From Streptomyces sp. NBC_00448 (GTDB lineage Bacteria; Actinomycetota; Actinomycetes; Streptomycetales; Streptomycetaceae), in assembly GCF_036014115.1 (NCBI RefSeq), contig NZ_CP107913.1:5628501-5692500 (forward strand): 64,000 nucleotides of DNA, given 5' to 3'. Positions 1 to 8,257 of the stretch are shown piece after piece (within the stretch, counting starts at the first letter, position 1; each line of letters starts with the position of its first letter). Made by a program: the position numbers and the translations under genes. The notes below the pieces were generated by a model. That model was not told the origin of the DNA, made no database searches, and saw only the letters and a program-made list of their open reading frames with translations.

Positions 1-891
1 GCGTGGGACGTCGACGCCTTCTACCGGAATGTCGGCGCCGACCTCACGGATGTCGCGGACCTCCGTGTCGACGGTGCCTCGGTCCGCGTCGAACGTGCCT
101 TCGGCGACTCCCGGGTCGTCCAGCTGCTGTCGCTTCCGGCGGACGCCAAGCGAATCGACATCGACACCGAGGTGGACTGGCACGAGACCGAGCGGTTCCT
201 CAAGCTCGCCTTCCCGCTGGACGTACGCGCCGACCGGTACGCGTCCGAGACCCAGTTCGGCCATGTCTACCGGCCCACCCACCAGAACACGAGCTGGGAG
301 TGGGCCAAGTTCGAGGCGTGCAACCACCGGTTCGTGCACCTCGACGAGCCGGGCTGGGGCGTCGCGCTCGTCAACGACGCGACATACGGCCACGACGTCA
401 CCCGTGCGGTGCGCGCCGGAGCCGACGCCGGTACGACGACCACGGTGCGCGCCTCGCTGCTGCGGGCCCCGCGCTTCCCCGACCCGGAGACCGACCAGGG
501 CATCCACCGCTTCCGGCACGCGCTGGTGCCGGGCGCCACCATCGCCGACGCCGTCCGTGAGGGCTACCGGGCCAACCTTCCCGAGCGCCGCACCTCCGGC
601 GCGAACGCCGTGGCCCCCCTCGTGACCGTGGACGACGACGCGATCGTGGTGAGCGCGGTGAAGCTCGCCGACGACCGCAGCGGCGACCTCGTCGTCCGCC
701 TCTACGAGGCGAACGGCGGCCGTGCCCGCGCCACGCTCCGCGCCGACGGCTTCGCCGCCGACCGTGCCGTGCTGACCGACCTGTTGGAGCGGCCCCTCAC
801 CGACACCGCGGGCCTCGAAACGGCGGACGGCGGGGCGGTCCTCACCCTGCGGCCCTTCCAGATGGTGACCCTGCGCCTGCCCCGCGCCTGA
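1..891 (+). CDS. GH38 alpha-mannosidase, C-terminal part (5' end outside window)
   Basis: The open frame runs from base 1 to a TGA and encodes only the C-terminal beta-rich region of a glycoside hydrolase family 38 alpha-mannosidase. Visible family features are HVYRPTHQNTSWEWAKFE, the CNHRFVHLDEPGWGVALVND segment, a run on LLRAPRFPDPETDQGIHRF and the terminal LRPFQMVTLRLPRA. The catalytic zinc domain lies upstream of the window, so activity cannot be judged. Such enzymes hydrolyse alpha-mannosides, usually in the cytoplasm. A ROK regulator follows on the same strand and a GH92 mannosidase lies 4.3 kb downstream, suggesting mannoside utilisation. Confidence 0.85.
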   Translation, partial: AWDVDAFYRNVGADLTDVADLRVDGASVRVERAFGDSRVVQLLSLPADAKRIDIDTEVDWHETERFLKLAFPLDVRADRYASETQFGHVYRPTHQNTSWEWAKFEACNHRFVHLDEPGWGVALVNDATYGHDVTRAVRAGADAGTTTTVRASLLRAPRFPDPETDQGIHRFRHALVPGATIADAVREGYRANLPERRTSGANAVAPLVTVDDDAIVVSAVKLADDRSGDLVVRLYEANGGRARATLRADGFAADRAVLTDLLERPLTDTAGLETADGGAVLTLRPFQMVTLRLPRA

Positions 892-1077
892 CCGCGACCA
901 CACCCAGCGAACGGAGCGAACGATGTCGGCCGCCGGCACGGGAAGCGACCCCCGACCGGCGGCTCGGCGGACCGGTCCGGACGGAGAATCCGGTGGCGTA
1001 CCATGCCACCCATCAACGCCGTCGAAGGGGCGGTGGCCTGGTGCCGCGTCCGCCATCCGAGGCTGGGAGAGGCACGG

Positions 1078-2292
1078 TTGACGACCATCGACAGCGCCGG
1101 CAACGACAGACCGCCGATCCGCCGCGGCACCAACCTGCCGCGGATGGGCGACTACAACGAGTCCGTCGTCCTCGATGCCATCCGCCGACACCCGTCCGGG
1201 CTGAGCCGGGTCGAACTCGCCCAGGCCACCGGCCTGTCCGCCCAAACCGTCTCGAACATCACCCGCCGACTGCTCGACCAGGGCGTGGCGCGGGAGTCCG
1301 GGAAGCGGAGCACGGGTCCCGGCAAGCCGCGCACCCTCCTGGAGGTCGTCCCCACGGCCCGGCACGCTGTGGGGGTGCACCTCGACCCGGCGGTCATCAC
1401 CTATGTCCTGGTCGATCTGCTGGGCGCGGTGGTGGCGCAGTACAGCGAGCGGACGCCGAGAGGTGGCGGCTCCGACCAGATCGTCTCGGGTATGGCGGCC
1501 TCGGTGGCCGCCCTGGTCGACGAGTCCGGCGTCGACGCCGAACGGATACTGGGCCTCGGCGTTGCCGCACCCGGTCCCGTCGACACCGTGGCCGGCCAGG
1601 TACTCGACCCTCCTGAACTGCACGGGTGGGGCAGTTTCCCCCTCCGCGACCGGCTCAGTGAGGCCACCGGCTACCCGGTACTCCTCGACAAGGACGTCAC
1701 CGCCGCGGTCGTCGCCGAACGCTGGGCCGGTGCGGCCACCGCGAGTCGCAACCTCCTCTTCTTCTACTTCGGTACTGGCTCGGGCATGGGACTGGTGGTG
1801 CAGGACACCGTGCTGCGCGGTGTCTCCGGCAACGCGGGCGAGGTCGGCGGCCTCGGCGCGGGCTGCTCGATCCGGACCCTCGTCGACGAGGCCATCTCGC
1901 TCGGCGTGCTCGGTGCGGAGTTCACCGTGCTGGACCCGGCCGACGCCCCGCGCGGTGTGGAACGGCTGGCCTCACTCACCGCCGAGGGCGACGAGGCGGC
2001 GAAGGCCATCATCGATCAACTGGCTGTCCGTATCGGCCGTGGTGTCTGCGCTGCCGCGACCCTGCTGGACGTCGACACCATCGTCTTCGGTGGTACGACC
2101 TGGCAGGTGCTCGCCGATCATCTCCTTCCTGTCATAGAACCGATGGTTGCGCGCTCGCCCTTCGTCAAGGCGACCCACCCGACGGCGGTCGTCACCACCA
2201 CCCTCGGCGAGAACGTGGCCGCCGTGGGAGCGGCGTCCCTGGTACTGGACCAGGCGCTCTCGGCTCAGCCCACATCGCTGCTGCTGGGCTGA
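1078..2292 (+). CDS. ROK-family transcriptional regulator lacking the zinc motif
   Basis: About 404 residues: an N-terminal winged helix-turn-helix (residues ~15-75, GLSRVELAQATGLSAQTVSN) followed by a ROK sugar-kinase-like domain (GLGVAAPGPVDT; FYFGTGSGMGLVVQD). ROK repressors sense sugars and control nearby carbohydrate genes. The TTG at 1078 is preferred because GGGAGAGG lies 6 bases upstream and the protein then begins just before the conserved RRGTNLPRMGDYN; an in-frame ATG at 1003 has no such site. The ROK zinc signature (GH...CxCGxxGCLE) is absent: after GNAGEVGG the chain goes directly to GAGCSIRTLVDEA. It sits between two alpha-mannosidase genes and probably regulates one or both. 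Confidence 0.85.
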   Translation: MTTIDSAGNDRPPIRRGTNLPRMGDYNESVVLDAIRRHPSGLSRVELAQATGLSAQTVSNITRRLLDQGVARESGKRSTGPGKPRTLLEVVPTARHAVGVHLDPAVITYVLVDLLGAVVAQYSERTPRGGGSDQIVSGMAASVAALVDESGVDAERILGLGVAAPGPVDTVAGQVLDPPELHGWGSFPLRDRLSEATGYPVLLDKDVTAAVVAERWAGAATASRNLLFFYFGTGSGMGLVVQDTVLRGVSGNAGEVGGLGAGCSIRTLVDEAISLGVLGAEFTVLDPADAPRGVERLASLTAEGDEAAKAIIDQLAVRIGRGVCAAATLLDVDTIVFGGTTWQVLADHLLPVIEPMVARSPFVKATHPTAVVTTTLGENVAAVGAASLVLDQALSAQPTSLLLG

Positions 2293-2370
2293 GCCCGTCG
2301 CCGGACCCTCTCTTGGCCGCGCCTCTGCTGGACCTGGGCCGTCCTGTCCTGGCTCCGTGCTGGCCTGTCC

Positions 2371-2403
2371 GGGTGCGGGTGCGGGTGCGGGTGCGGGTGC
2401 GGG
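2371..2403. repeat. Hexanucleotide tandem repeat (GGGTGC)5
   Basis: Five perfect copies of GGGTGC followed by GGG in the gap between the ROK gene and the convergent Asp23 gene. No coding role is seen. It is a slippage-prone simple repeat and could vary between strains. Confidence 0.9.
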
Positions 2404-2451
2404 CGGGCATGGCCGGGCGTGGCCGGGACCGGGAGCGGGAGTGGGACCGGG

Positions 2452-2805
2452 TCAGACGATCCCGCTGATGGTGCCGCTGACCGTGACCGGCGGCGGTGAC
2501 TGGCCATTCACCGAGGTGACGGCGAGCGCGGCCGTGGCCGCTTCCCGTATCGCGCGGGCGACGTCGAGCGCGCGATGGCCGCGCCGGGCGACGACGTGGA
2601 CGCTCACCGTCCACGACGGCCGGCCCTCACCGGAGGTGAGGCGGACACCCTCGGTGGATTGGCGCGATGCTCCCTGCGTCGTGGAGCGTATGGACGCTCT
2701 CAGCAGTCCGCTGAGACTGGGCTTGAGGAATGCGATGCCGGGCACTTCGCGGACGGCGGTGGCGACCTGGGCGGTGAGCACCTCGCGGGCGGCGGGTTGG
2801 GTCAT
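2452..2805 (-). CDS. Asp23/Gls24-like small protein
   Basis: 117 residues with the pattern of an Asp23/Gls24 domain: an N-terminal helix with VATAVREVPGIAFLKP, a central beta strand (WTVSVHVVARRGHRALDVAR) and an amphipathic helix AIREAATAALA. Proteins of this family are cytoplasmic, often bound to membrane anchors, and linked to envelope stress. The start codon overlaps the stop of the upstream gene as ATGA (2802-2805), so it is the third gene of a sigma - zinc finger/Asp23 - Asp23 operon on the minus strand. Molecular function is unknown. The family call is by pattern and moderately sure. Confidence 0.6.
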   Translation of the reverse strand: MTQPAAREVLTAQVATAVREVPGIAFLKPSLSGLLRASIRSTTQGASRQSTEGVRLTSGEGRPSWTVSVHVVARRGHRALDVARAIREAATAALAVTSVNGQSPPPVTVSGTISGIV

Positions 2806-3473
2806 CGGGTCCGTCCTTCGCTGGCCGCCTCATCAAGGAGATCGGTGAGGCGTACGTCGACCGCCGCCACGCGCATGCCCAGTTGGCGGTCGGCGGCTGC
2901 GAAGACCTCCTGGCGTACCTGGTCGGCGAGTTCATTGAGGTCGGGGGCGAACGGGAACGTCACCTCCAAGCGCACCCGGACCGGCTCCCGGCCGGGCAGC
3001 CCGGGGCGAGCCGGTAGGAGAGGATCGTTCAGTTCGTCCATCGCCACGGGCGCGATACGGCATGACCCGGCCCGTACTCCCGGCAGCGACTCGGCTGCTG
3101 CGCGGAGAACCCTGGCCGCCGTGGCCTCGGTGATCCACGCGTCCTCCTCCGGTTCGCCGAGAGGCAGTGTGCGACCGGGCCGCAGCTCCGAGCGGACCAC
3201 GTCCATGACGCGTTCGGCGAGGGAGGCGGTGTCCATCGGTGGAGGCGTGCGGGAGCGCAACTCCCTGATCGCGCCGCCGAGCAGATCGAGGTCGGCCAAC
3301 GCGGCCGAGCAATAAGGGCAGTGGAGGGTGTGCGAGTCGCTCTCACCGCTGTCGGTGGACTCCCACACCTCGGAGAGCATGCGGCCGCAGAGCAGTTGCT
3401 CGTCGTCGGGGAGTGGCTCCGGTGTCTGGCCGGGCAGGCGGCCGGCTCCGCCCGGGTTGCTGGTCATCGCCAT
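2802..3473 (-). CDS. Zinc-finger (anti-sigma-like) protein with Asp23-like C-terminal domain
   Basis: 223 residues. The N-terminal third holds HTLHCPYC, an Hx3CxxC motif as in zinc-binding anti-sigma (ZAS) domains; the C-terminal part (WITEATAARVLRAAAESLPGV, then RVRLEVTFPFAPDLNELADQV) resembles an Asp23/Gls24 domain. No membrane segment is visible, so this would be a soluble anti-sigma-like protein. It overlaps the sigma gene by 10 bp and the next Asp23 gene by 4 bp, implying translational coupling. Inference: it holds the sigma factor inactive and couples release to Asp23-type envelope sensing. Confidence 0.65.
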   Translation of the reverse strand: MAMTSNPGGAGRLPGQTPEPLPDDEQLLCGRMLSEVWESTDSGESDSHTLHCPYCSAALADLDLLGGAIRELRSRTPPPMDTASLAERVMDVVRSELRPGRTLPLGEPEEDAWITEATAARVLRAAAESLPGVRAGSCRIAPVAMDELNDPLLPARPGLPGREPVRVRLEVTFPFAPDLNELADQVRQEVFAAADRQLGMRVAAVDVRLTDLLDEAASEGRTR

Positions 3474-4180
3474 GCGCCCATCGCCTCCGTCAGGCCGCGT
3501 CGTGCACGGAAGATGCGGCCGCGAACCGCCTGAGGGCTGATTCCGACCAGTTCGGCGATCTCCTCGTACGTCTGTCCGTTCAACTCTCTGAGCACCCAGC
3601 AGGCTCGCTGCTGCGGCGAGAGCAGAGACATCGCCTCGGCCAGGGCGCGCGTGGCCGCTCGGGATTCGGTCACGCGCTCGGGTGAGGTCTGGTGGTCCGG
3701 CGCCGGGAGCTCGGGGGTGCCGTCGAGCGGGACGAGCGGGCGGCGCGAGCGCAGGACGTTCAGACAGCGGTTGGTGACGATACGGTATATCCAGGTCTTA
3801 AACCGTGCCTCGCCGCGGAACTCCGGCAGTCTGCGCCAGGCGCTGACGAAGCCGTCCTGAACGGCGTCCTCGGCCTCCACGCGGTTGCCCAGCAGCCGCT
3901 CGGCGAGTTGCAGCAGCGGTCCGGCATGACGCTGTACGAGTGTGGCGAAGGCGTCCTCGTCCCCTTCTCCGGCGCGTACGGCCAGCAATTCGTCGGTCAG
4001 CAATTCGTCGACCGGCGGGTCGGACAACGGTGGCTCGGACAAAGGCAGATCAGCCGGTGCTTCCGCCGGCGGCAGTTCTACCGTGGCCGCGGGCGCGGCG
4101 ACGGCTTCCGAGGCGCCGGGCGGCGCTGTGCTGCCGGTGTTTGCGCTGCCCGGCCTGGTGATTTTGCGGTACCCCGACAC
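3464..4180 (-). CDS. RNA polymerase sigma factor, ECF type
   Basis: 238 residues. A Pro/Ala-rich N-terminal extension of ~65 residues precedes sigma region 2 (AFATLVQRHAGPLLQLAERL, DAVQDGFVSAWRRLPEFRG, FKTWIYRIVTNRCLNVLRS) and region 4 (LSPQQRACWVLRELNGQTY, EEIAELVGISPQAVRGRIF). The GTG at 4180 is chosen because AAAGGAG lies 8 bases upstream. It is the first gene of the operon containing the zinc-finger/Asp23 partner and is divergent from another Asp23 gene. The long N-terminal extension is unusual for an ECF factor. Confidence 0.88.
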   Translation of the reverse strand: MSGYRKITRPGSANTGSTAPPGASEAVAAPAATVELPPAEAPADLPLSEPPLSDPPVDELLTDELLAVRAGEGDEDAFATLVQRHAGPLLQLAERLLGNRVEAEDAVQDGFVSAWRRLPEFRGEARFKTWIYRIVTNRCLNVLRSRRPLVPLDGTPELPAPDHQTSPERVTESRAATRALAEAMSLLSPQQRACWVLRELNGQTYEEIAELVGISPQAVRGRIFRARRGLTEAMGAWR

Positions 4181-4355
4181 GCGGCGGCTCCTTTCGTTCG
4201 CTCATTGTTTTCGACACGCGAGATCTCCGGATGTCACGCCGTGCGGGCTGATCAGTTCGGAAAAAATCTTCGCCGCGGATGCGTGACGAATCGCCGCCGG
4301 CCGGGTCCAACTCATTAACCGCACGTCACGACAACGCACGATCAAGGAGGCAGCG

Positions 4356-4835
4356 ATGGTTGCACAGCAGGTTGAGTCGCCCGTACGCACGATGGTGGAG
4401 AGTGGCGTGAAGCCCGGTCAGGGCTCCACGACGGTCAGCGGTGGCAGCGCCGGCGCGAGCGAGCCGGCTGCGAACAGGGGAAAGACGGCCATCGCCGATG
4501 TCGTGGTCGTCAAGATCGCGGGCATGGCTGCACGCGAGATCCCCGGCGTCTACGACATGGGTGGTGGCCTGTCCCGCACGATTGGTGCTGTCCGCGACCG
4601 TGTGCCCGGCTCCCGTCCCAATGTGGGGCGGGGAGTGAAGGTCGAGGTCGGCGAGCGGCAGGCAGCGGTGGACCTGGATGTGATCGTCGAGTACGGCGTC
4701 CCGATCGCCGATGTCGCCCGTGACGTCCGCGAGAACCTCCCCGCCGCCCGCGCCCCCCGCCGCAGACATCGGATGACGTGCCCCTGGCCCCGAACAACCC
4801 GCCCCAACACTCCCAAGCGCCGCACCAACCACTGA
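4356..4835 (+). CDS. Asp23/Gls24 family envelope stress protein with altered C-terminus
   Basis: 159 residues. Residues ~45-130 are a clear Asp23 domain: GKTAIADVVVVKIAGMAARE, IPGVYDMGG, VKVEVGERQAAVDLDVIVEY, GVPIADVARDVREN. AAGGAGG lies 5 bases before the ATG. After VREN the usual last helix and strand (ending in a DVHLP-like motif) are replaced by a basic, Pro/Arg-rich tail. Another frame just downstream encodes DDVPLAP at 4772-4792, so a short deletion/frameshift in the 3' end is suspected. The gene is divergent from the sigma/anti-sigma/Asp23 operon and is a likely target of that sigma factor. Confidence 0.8.
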   Translation: MVAQQVESPVRTMVESGVKPGQGSTTVSGGSAGASEPAANRGKTAIADVVVVKIAGMAAREIPGVYDMGGGLSRTIGAVRDRVPGSRPNVGRGVKVEVGERQAAVDLDVIVEYGVPIADVARDVRENLPAARAPRRRHRMTCPWPRTTRPNTPKRRTNH

Positions 4836-4965
4836 CGTTGCCGCACTCTGCGCCGACACTCCCCAGGCCGCACCATCCCCGCCCGCGCCCCCGGCGCCCC
4901 CACTCCGTCGCGAATCCCGCCGCGAAGCCCCACCCCCTCATTGGTCCGACCGCTTGCACGGGTCA

Positions 4966-4994
4966 TTGACGTGTTCCTGCCGCGTGGCTAACTT
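4966..4994 (+). promoter_or_regulatory. Promoter for the GH92 gene
   Basis: TTGACG (4966-4971), a 17-base spacer and TAACTT (4989-4994): a close match to the housekeeping sigma consensus. The predicted start point (~5001) falls inside the palindrome at 4999-5010, and the GH92 start codon is ~195 bases downstream, giving a long leader. Confidence 0.65.
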
Positions 4995-4998
4995 CGCC

Positions 4999-5010
4999 GA
5001 GAGCGCTCTC
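4999..5010. promoter_or_regulatory. LacI-type operator over the transcription start
   Basis: GAGAGCGCTCTC is a perfect 12-bp palindrome with a central CG step, the form of LacI-family operators and close in shape to the Streptomyces CebR site (TGGGAGCGCTCCCA). It lies 4 bases after the -10 hexamer, where bound repressor would block initiation. Confidence 0.55.
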
Positions 5011-5099
5011 CTCTCGTCGGCGTCCTTGGGCGCCCCTGAGCCCCGGAGTCCCCCCATGTACGCACTCGCATCAGTACGCGTTCCATCTCCGTATGGCCT

Positions 5100-5111
5100 G
5101 ACAACGTTGTC
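5100..5111. promoter_or_regulatory. Palindromic operator GACAACGTTGTC, copy 1
   Basis: Perfect 12-bp palindrome with a central CG step, typical of LacI-family operators. A second, one-mismatch copy begins 54 bp downstream (5154), about five helical turns away, so one dimer-of-dimers or two dimers could bind one DNA face. Confidence 0.6.
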
Positions 5112-5153
5112 GGATCTCGCTCATCACTCCGGAGTCGCGCTCCTGTGGAGCCA

Positions 5154-5165
5154 GACAACGATGTC
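5154..5165. promoter_or_regulatory. Palindromic operator GACAACGATGTC, copy 2
   Basis: Same motif as at 5100-5111 with one mismatch, 31 bases before the GH92 start codon. Together with the site at 4999-5010 the 360-bp intergenic region holds three CG-centred palindromes of two types, suggesting two sugar regulators act on this gene. Confidence 0.55.
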
Positions 5166-5195
5166 GAACTCACGAGCAGAGGAGAAGTACCCGCG

Positions 5196-7952
5196 ATGAC
5201 ACGACTGTCGAGACCACCCGGAGCGGCCGTGATCGGCGTGCTCGCGGCTGCGGCGCTGGCCGTGGCCGGGATGTGTACTCCCGCGTCGGCGGCCGGGAAG
5301 GCCGCGCTCGTCACGTCGCCGGCCACCCTGGTCAACCCGTTCATCGGGACTTCGAACCAGGCCGACGACTTCCCGGGCGCCGACGTGCCGTTCGGCATGG
5401 TGCAGTGGAGCCCGGACACGCCGTCGCGTCCGTCCGGTGGCGGTTACGAGTACAACGACTCGACGATCACCGGTTTCAGCCTCACCCATATCGCCGGGCC
5501 CGGTTGCGGTGCGGCCGGTGACATACCGGTGCTGCCCACGGTGGGTGCGGTGGACACGGGCGCGACGGACGCGTTCTCGCACTCCAACGAGTCGGCGTCC
5601 GCTGGGTCGTACAAGGTCACGCTCAACAATCAGGTGACCACCGAGCTGACCGCTACGACGCGCAGCGGGATGGCGCGCTTCACGTTCCCGTCCAGCACCC
5701 AGTCCAACCTGGTCTTCAAGCTGAACGGCAGCCAGAACGGCGACACTTCGACGCAGTTCACCAAGGTCTCGGACACCGAGGTGAGCGGTCAGGTCACCAG
5801 CGGGCACTTCTGCGGCGCGGGCAACACGTACACCGTGTACTTCGACATGGTCTTCGACCAGCCGTTCGCGTCGCAGGGCAGTTCGGCCGCGAAGCCGTCG
5901 TCGACCGCCCCCGCGACGTCGGGCAAGGCCTCCAAGAACGCCGCCGAGAAGCCCAACAAGCCGGTGCTGCACGGCAAGGCGCCGAAGGCCGCGACGTCGA
6001 AGTCGCCGGACGCCGCCGCGTCGAACGGCTACGTCACGTTCAACACCACGTCCAACCCGGTCGTGCAGGCCAAGGTGGGCGTGTCGTACGTGTCGGTCGC
6101 CAACGCGGTCGCCAACCGCACGGCGGAGAACAGCGGCTGGGACTTCGACGCGACCCGTACCGCCGCGCAGGACTCCTGGAACAGCGCGCTCGGCAAGGTG
6201 CAGATCGCGGGCGGGACCTCCGCGCAGCAGCAGAGCTTCTACACCGCGCTCTACCACTCGCTGCTGCACCCGAACGTGATCAGTGACACCAACGGCCAGT
6301 ACTACGGCTTCGACGGCAAGACGCACACCGTGGACTCCGGCCACAGCGCGGCGTACGCGAACTACTCGGGCTGGGACATCTACCGTTCCCAGGCCCAACT
6401 CGAAGCGCTGGTCGACCCGCAGGCCGCTTCGGACACCGCGCAGTCGATGGTCGACGACTACGCGCAGACCGGGATCTTCCCCAAGTGGTCCGAGGACAAC
6501 GGCGAGTCGTACGTCATGGTCGGGGACCCCGCGGACGCCATCCTCGCGGACTACCACGCCTTCGGCGCCACGAAGTTCGACACCGCCACCGCGCTGGCCG
6601 ACATGGTCGCCCAGGCGAGCAAGACCAACAACGACCGGCCGGGCCTGAACTACCTGGACTCGCCCGGATACATGCCGCACGACGGCAGCTACGGCTGCTG
6701 CAACTCCTACGGCCCGGTGGCCACGACGCTGGAGTACAACACCGCCGACTTCGCGCTCTCGGCGTTCGCCGGTGCGCTCGGCGACACCGGCAACCAGAAG
6801 ACGTACGCCAACCGCGCGCAGGACTGGCGCAACGTGCTCAACCCGGCGTCCGGCTTCGTCGAGCCGCGCAACGCGGACGGCTCCTGGACCGGCGGCTTCG
6901 ACCCCACCAGCGGCACCGACATGGTCGAGGCCGACTCCTGGATCTACACCGGGATGGTGCCGTTCGACATCGGCGGCCTGGCGAAGGCCAAGGGCGGCAA
7001 CGCGGCCATGAACGCCTACCTGGACACCACGCTGCGCAGCTTCACCGGTGACGACGGCTACGCCTGGGTCGGCAACGAGCCCAGCATCGAACTGCCGTGG
7101 GAGTACGACTACACCGGCGCGCCCTACAAGACGCAGGGCACAGTGCGGGCGATCCAGGACCAGATCTGGGCGAACACCCCCGGCGGGCTGGCCGACGGCA
7201 ACGATGACCTGGGTGCGATGAGCGCCTGGTACGTCTGGGCCGCGCTCGGCATGTATCCCGAGACCCCGGGCACGTCCGATCTGGCCCTCGGCTCACCGCT
7301 GTTCACCCAGGCCGTGGTCACGCTGCCGTCCGGCAACACGCTCACGATCAACGGTGACGGCGCCGCCGACAACGCCCCTTACGTGCAGTCGGCGACGTGG
7401 AACGGCGCGGCCTGGAACAACGCCTACGCCCCCACCACGGCGATCACCGCGGGCGGCACGCTCGACTACACCCTCGGCACCACCGCCAACACCTCCTGGG
7501 CGACGGCGGCGTCCGCGGCCCCGCCGTCGTACGCCGGTGACACCACGGCGCCGGCCTCGCCGAAGATCGGCCCGATCGCCGCCGGGGTGGGGTCGGACCT
7601 GTGCGTGGACGACGCGACTTCCGGTACCGCCGACGGCACCCACGTCCAGATCTGGGGGTGCGACGGCACCTACGCGCAGGACTGGATAGTCGCCGCCGAC
7701 GGCACGCTCCGGACCCTCGGCAAGTGCCTGGACGCCGACCACAGCGGGACCACCAACGGCACGCTGATCCAGCTGTGGACCTGCAACGGCAGCGGTGCCC
7801 AGCAGTGGACCGCGGGCTCGAACGGATCGCTGGTCAACCCGGAGTCCGGGCTGTGCCTCGACGACCCGAACTCGTCCACGGACAACGGCACCCAGCTCCA
7901 GTTGTACGGCTGCAACGGCTCGGCGGCTCAGAACTGGACGGTGCCGAGCTGA
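5196..7952 (+). CDS. Secreted GH92 alpha-mannosidase with C-terminal ricin-type lectin domain
   Basis: 918 residues from the ATG at 5196, which has AGAGGAG upstream and opens a signal peptide (MTRLSRPPG, hydrophobic AVIGVLAAAALAVAGM, cleavage near ASA-AG). The GH92 region runs from ATLVNPFIGTSNQADDFPGA and VPFGMVQWSPD to the family hallmark GNDDLGAMSAWYVWAALGMY. GH92 enzymes are calcium-dependent exo-alpha-mannosidases. A Ser/Ala/Lys-rich insert (residues ~230-275) interrupts the N-terminal domain. The last ~130 residues form a ricin-B-type lectin with repeated QxW motifs (AQDWIV, AQQWTA, AQNWTV) that probably anchors the enzyme to glycans. An upstream promoter and palindromic operators suggest sugar-controlled expression. 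Confidence 0.92.
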   Translation: MTRLSRPPGAAVIGVLAAAALAVAGMCTPASAAGKAALVTSPATLVNPFIGTSNQADDFPGADVPFGMVQWSPDTPSRPSGGGYEYNDSTITGFSLTHIAGPGCGAAGDIPVLPTVGAVDTGATDAFSHSNESASAGSYKVTLNNQVTTELTATTRSGMARFTFPSSTQSNLVFKLNGSQNGDTSTQFTKVSDTEVSGQVTSGHFCGAGNTYTVYFDMVFDQPFASQGSSAAKPSSTAPATSGKASKNAAEKPNKPVLHGKAPKAATSKSPDAAASNGYVTFNTTSNPVVQAKVGVSYVSVANAVANRTAENSGWDFDATRTAAQDSWNSALGKVQIAGGTSAQQQSFYTALYHSLLHPNVISDTNGQYYGFDGKTHTVDSGHSAAYANYSGWDIYRSQAQLEALVDPQAASDTAQSMVDDYAQTGIFPKWSEDNGESYVMVGDPADAILADYHAFGATKFDTATALADMVAQASKTNNDRPGLNYLDSPGYMPHDGSYGCCNSYGPVATTLEYNTADFALSAFAGALGDTGNQKTYANRAQDWRNVLNPASGFVEPRNADGSWTGGFDPTSGTDMVEADSWIYTGMVPFDIGGLAKAKGGNAAMNAYLDTTLRSFTGDDGYAWVGNEPSIELPWEYDYTGAPYKTQGTVRAIQDQIWANTPGGLADGNDDLGAMSAWYVWAALGMYPETPGTSDLALGSPLFTQAVVTLPSGNTLTINGDGAADNAPYVQSATWNGAAWNNAYAPTTAITAGGTLDYTLGTTANTSWATAASAAPPSYAGDTTAPASPKIGPIAAGVGSDLCVDDATSGTADGTHVQIWGCDGTYAQDWIVAADGTLRTLGKCLDADHSGTTNGTLIQLWTCNGSGAQQWTAGSNGSLVNPESGLCLDDPNSSTDNGTQLQLYGCNGSAAQNWTVPS

Positions 7953-7960
7953 GCCGCACA

Positions 7961-7984
7961 CCCGTACCCGTACCCGTACCCGTT
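7961..7984. repeat. Tandem CCCGTA repeat (four units)
   Basis: Four consecutive CCCGTA units (the last ending in TT instead of TA) directly after the GH92 stop codon. No known function. Confidence 0.85.
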
Positions 7985-8032
7985 TAGCGCCGTTCGCTCG
8001 CCCGGCACGTCGGACGGGCACGACGTGCACCG

Positions 8033-8080
8033 CGCCCCCGTGCGTCCCGTCCCACCGGTCGGGTCGCACGGGGGCGTTCT
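8033..8080 (+). terminator. Hairpin terminator after GH92
   Basis: Perfect 12-bp arms CGCCCCCGTGCG (8033-8044) and CGCACGGGGGCG (8065-8076) with a 20-base loop, followed by TTCT. It occupies the 305-bp gap between the GH92 and hydrolase genes; nothing else coding is seen there. Confidence 0.6.
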
Positions 8081-8257
8081 CGCGCGCCCTCGGGATACGG
8101 GGTTCGGCTTGGACCGGCGCGCCGAGGAGGTCGATGCCGACCGCGTACGGCTGGCACTGGCGTACGTCGTCGGCGCCCGCCCGGGGGTGCCGCCGAGGGG
8201 GCTCGACCGTGATAGGGATGCAGTTCGCCCTGCCCGAAAAACCAGGAGTGTCCCGGT

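Noticed and set aside
2371..2403. CRISPR-like or coding repeat
   Set aside because: A six-base unit without spacers; a simple sequence repeat.
5124..6680. 518-codon minus-strand frame across the GH92 gene
   Set aside because: Arg/Val/Gly-rich with no domain, and the opposite strand encodes a clear GH92 enzyme.
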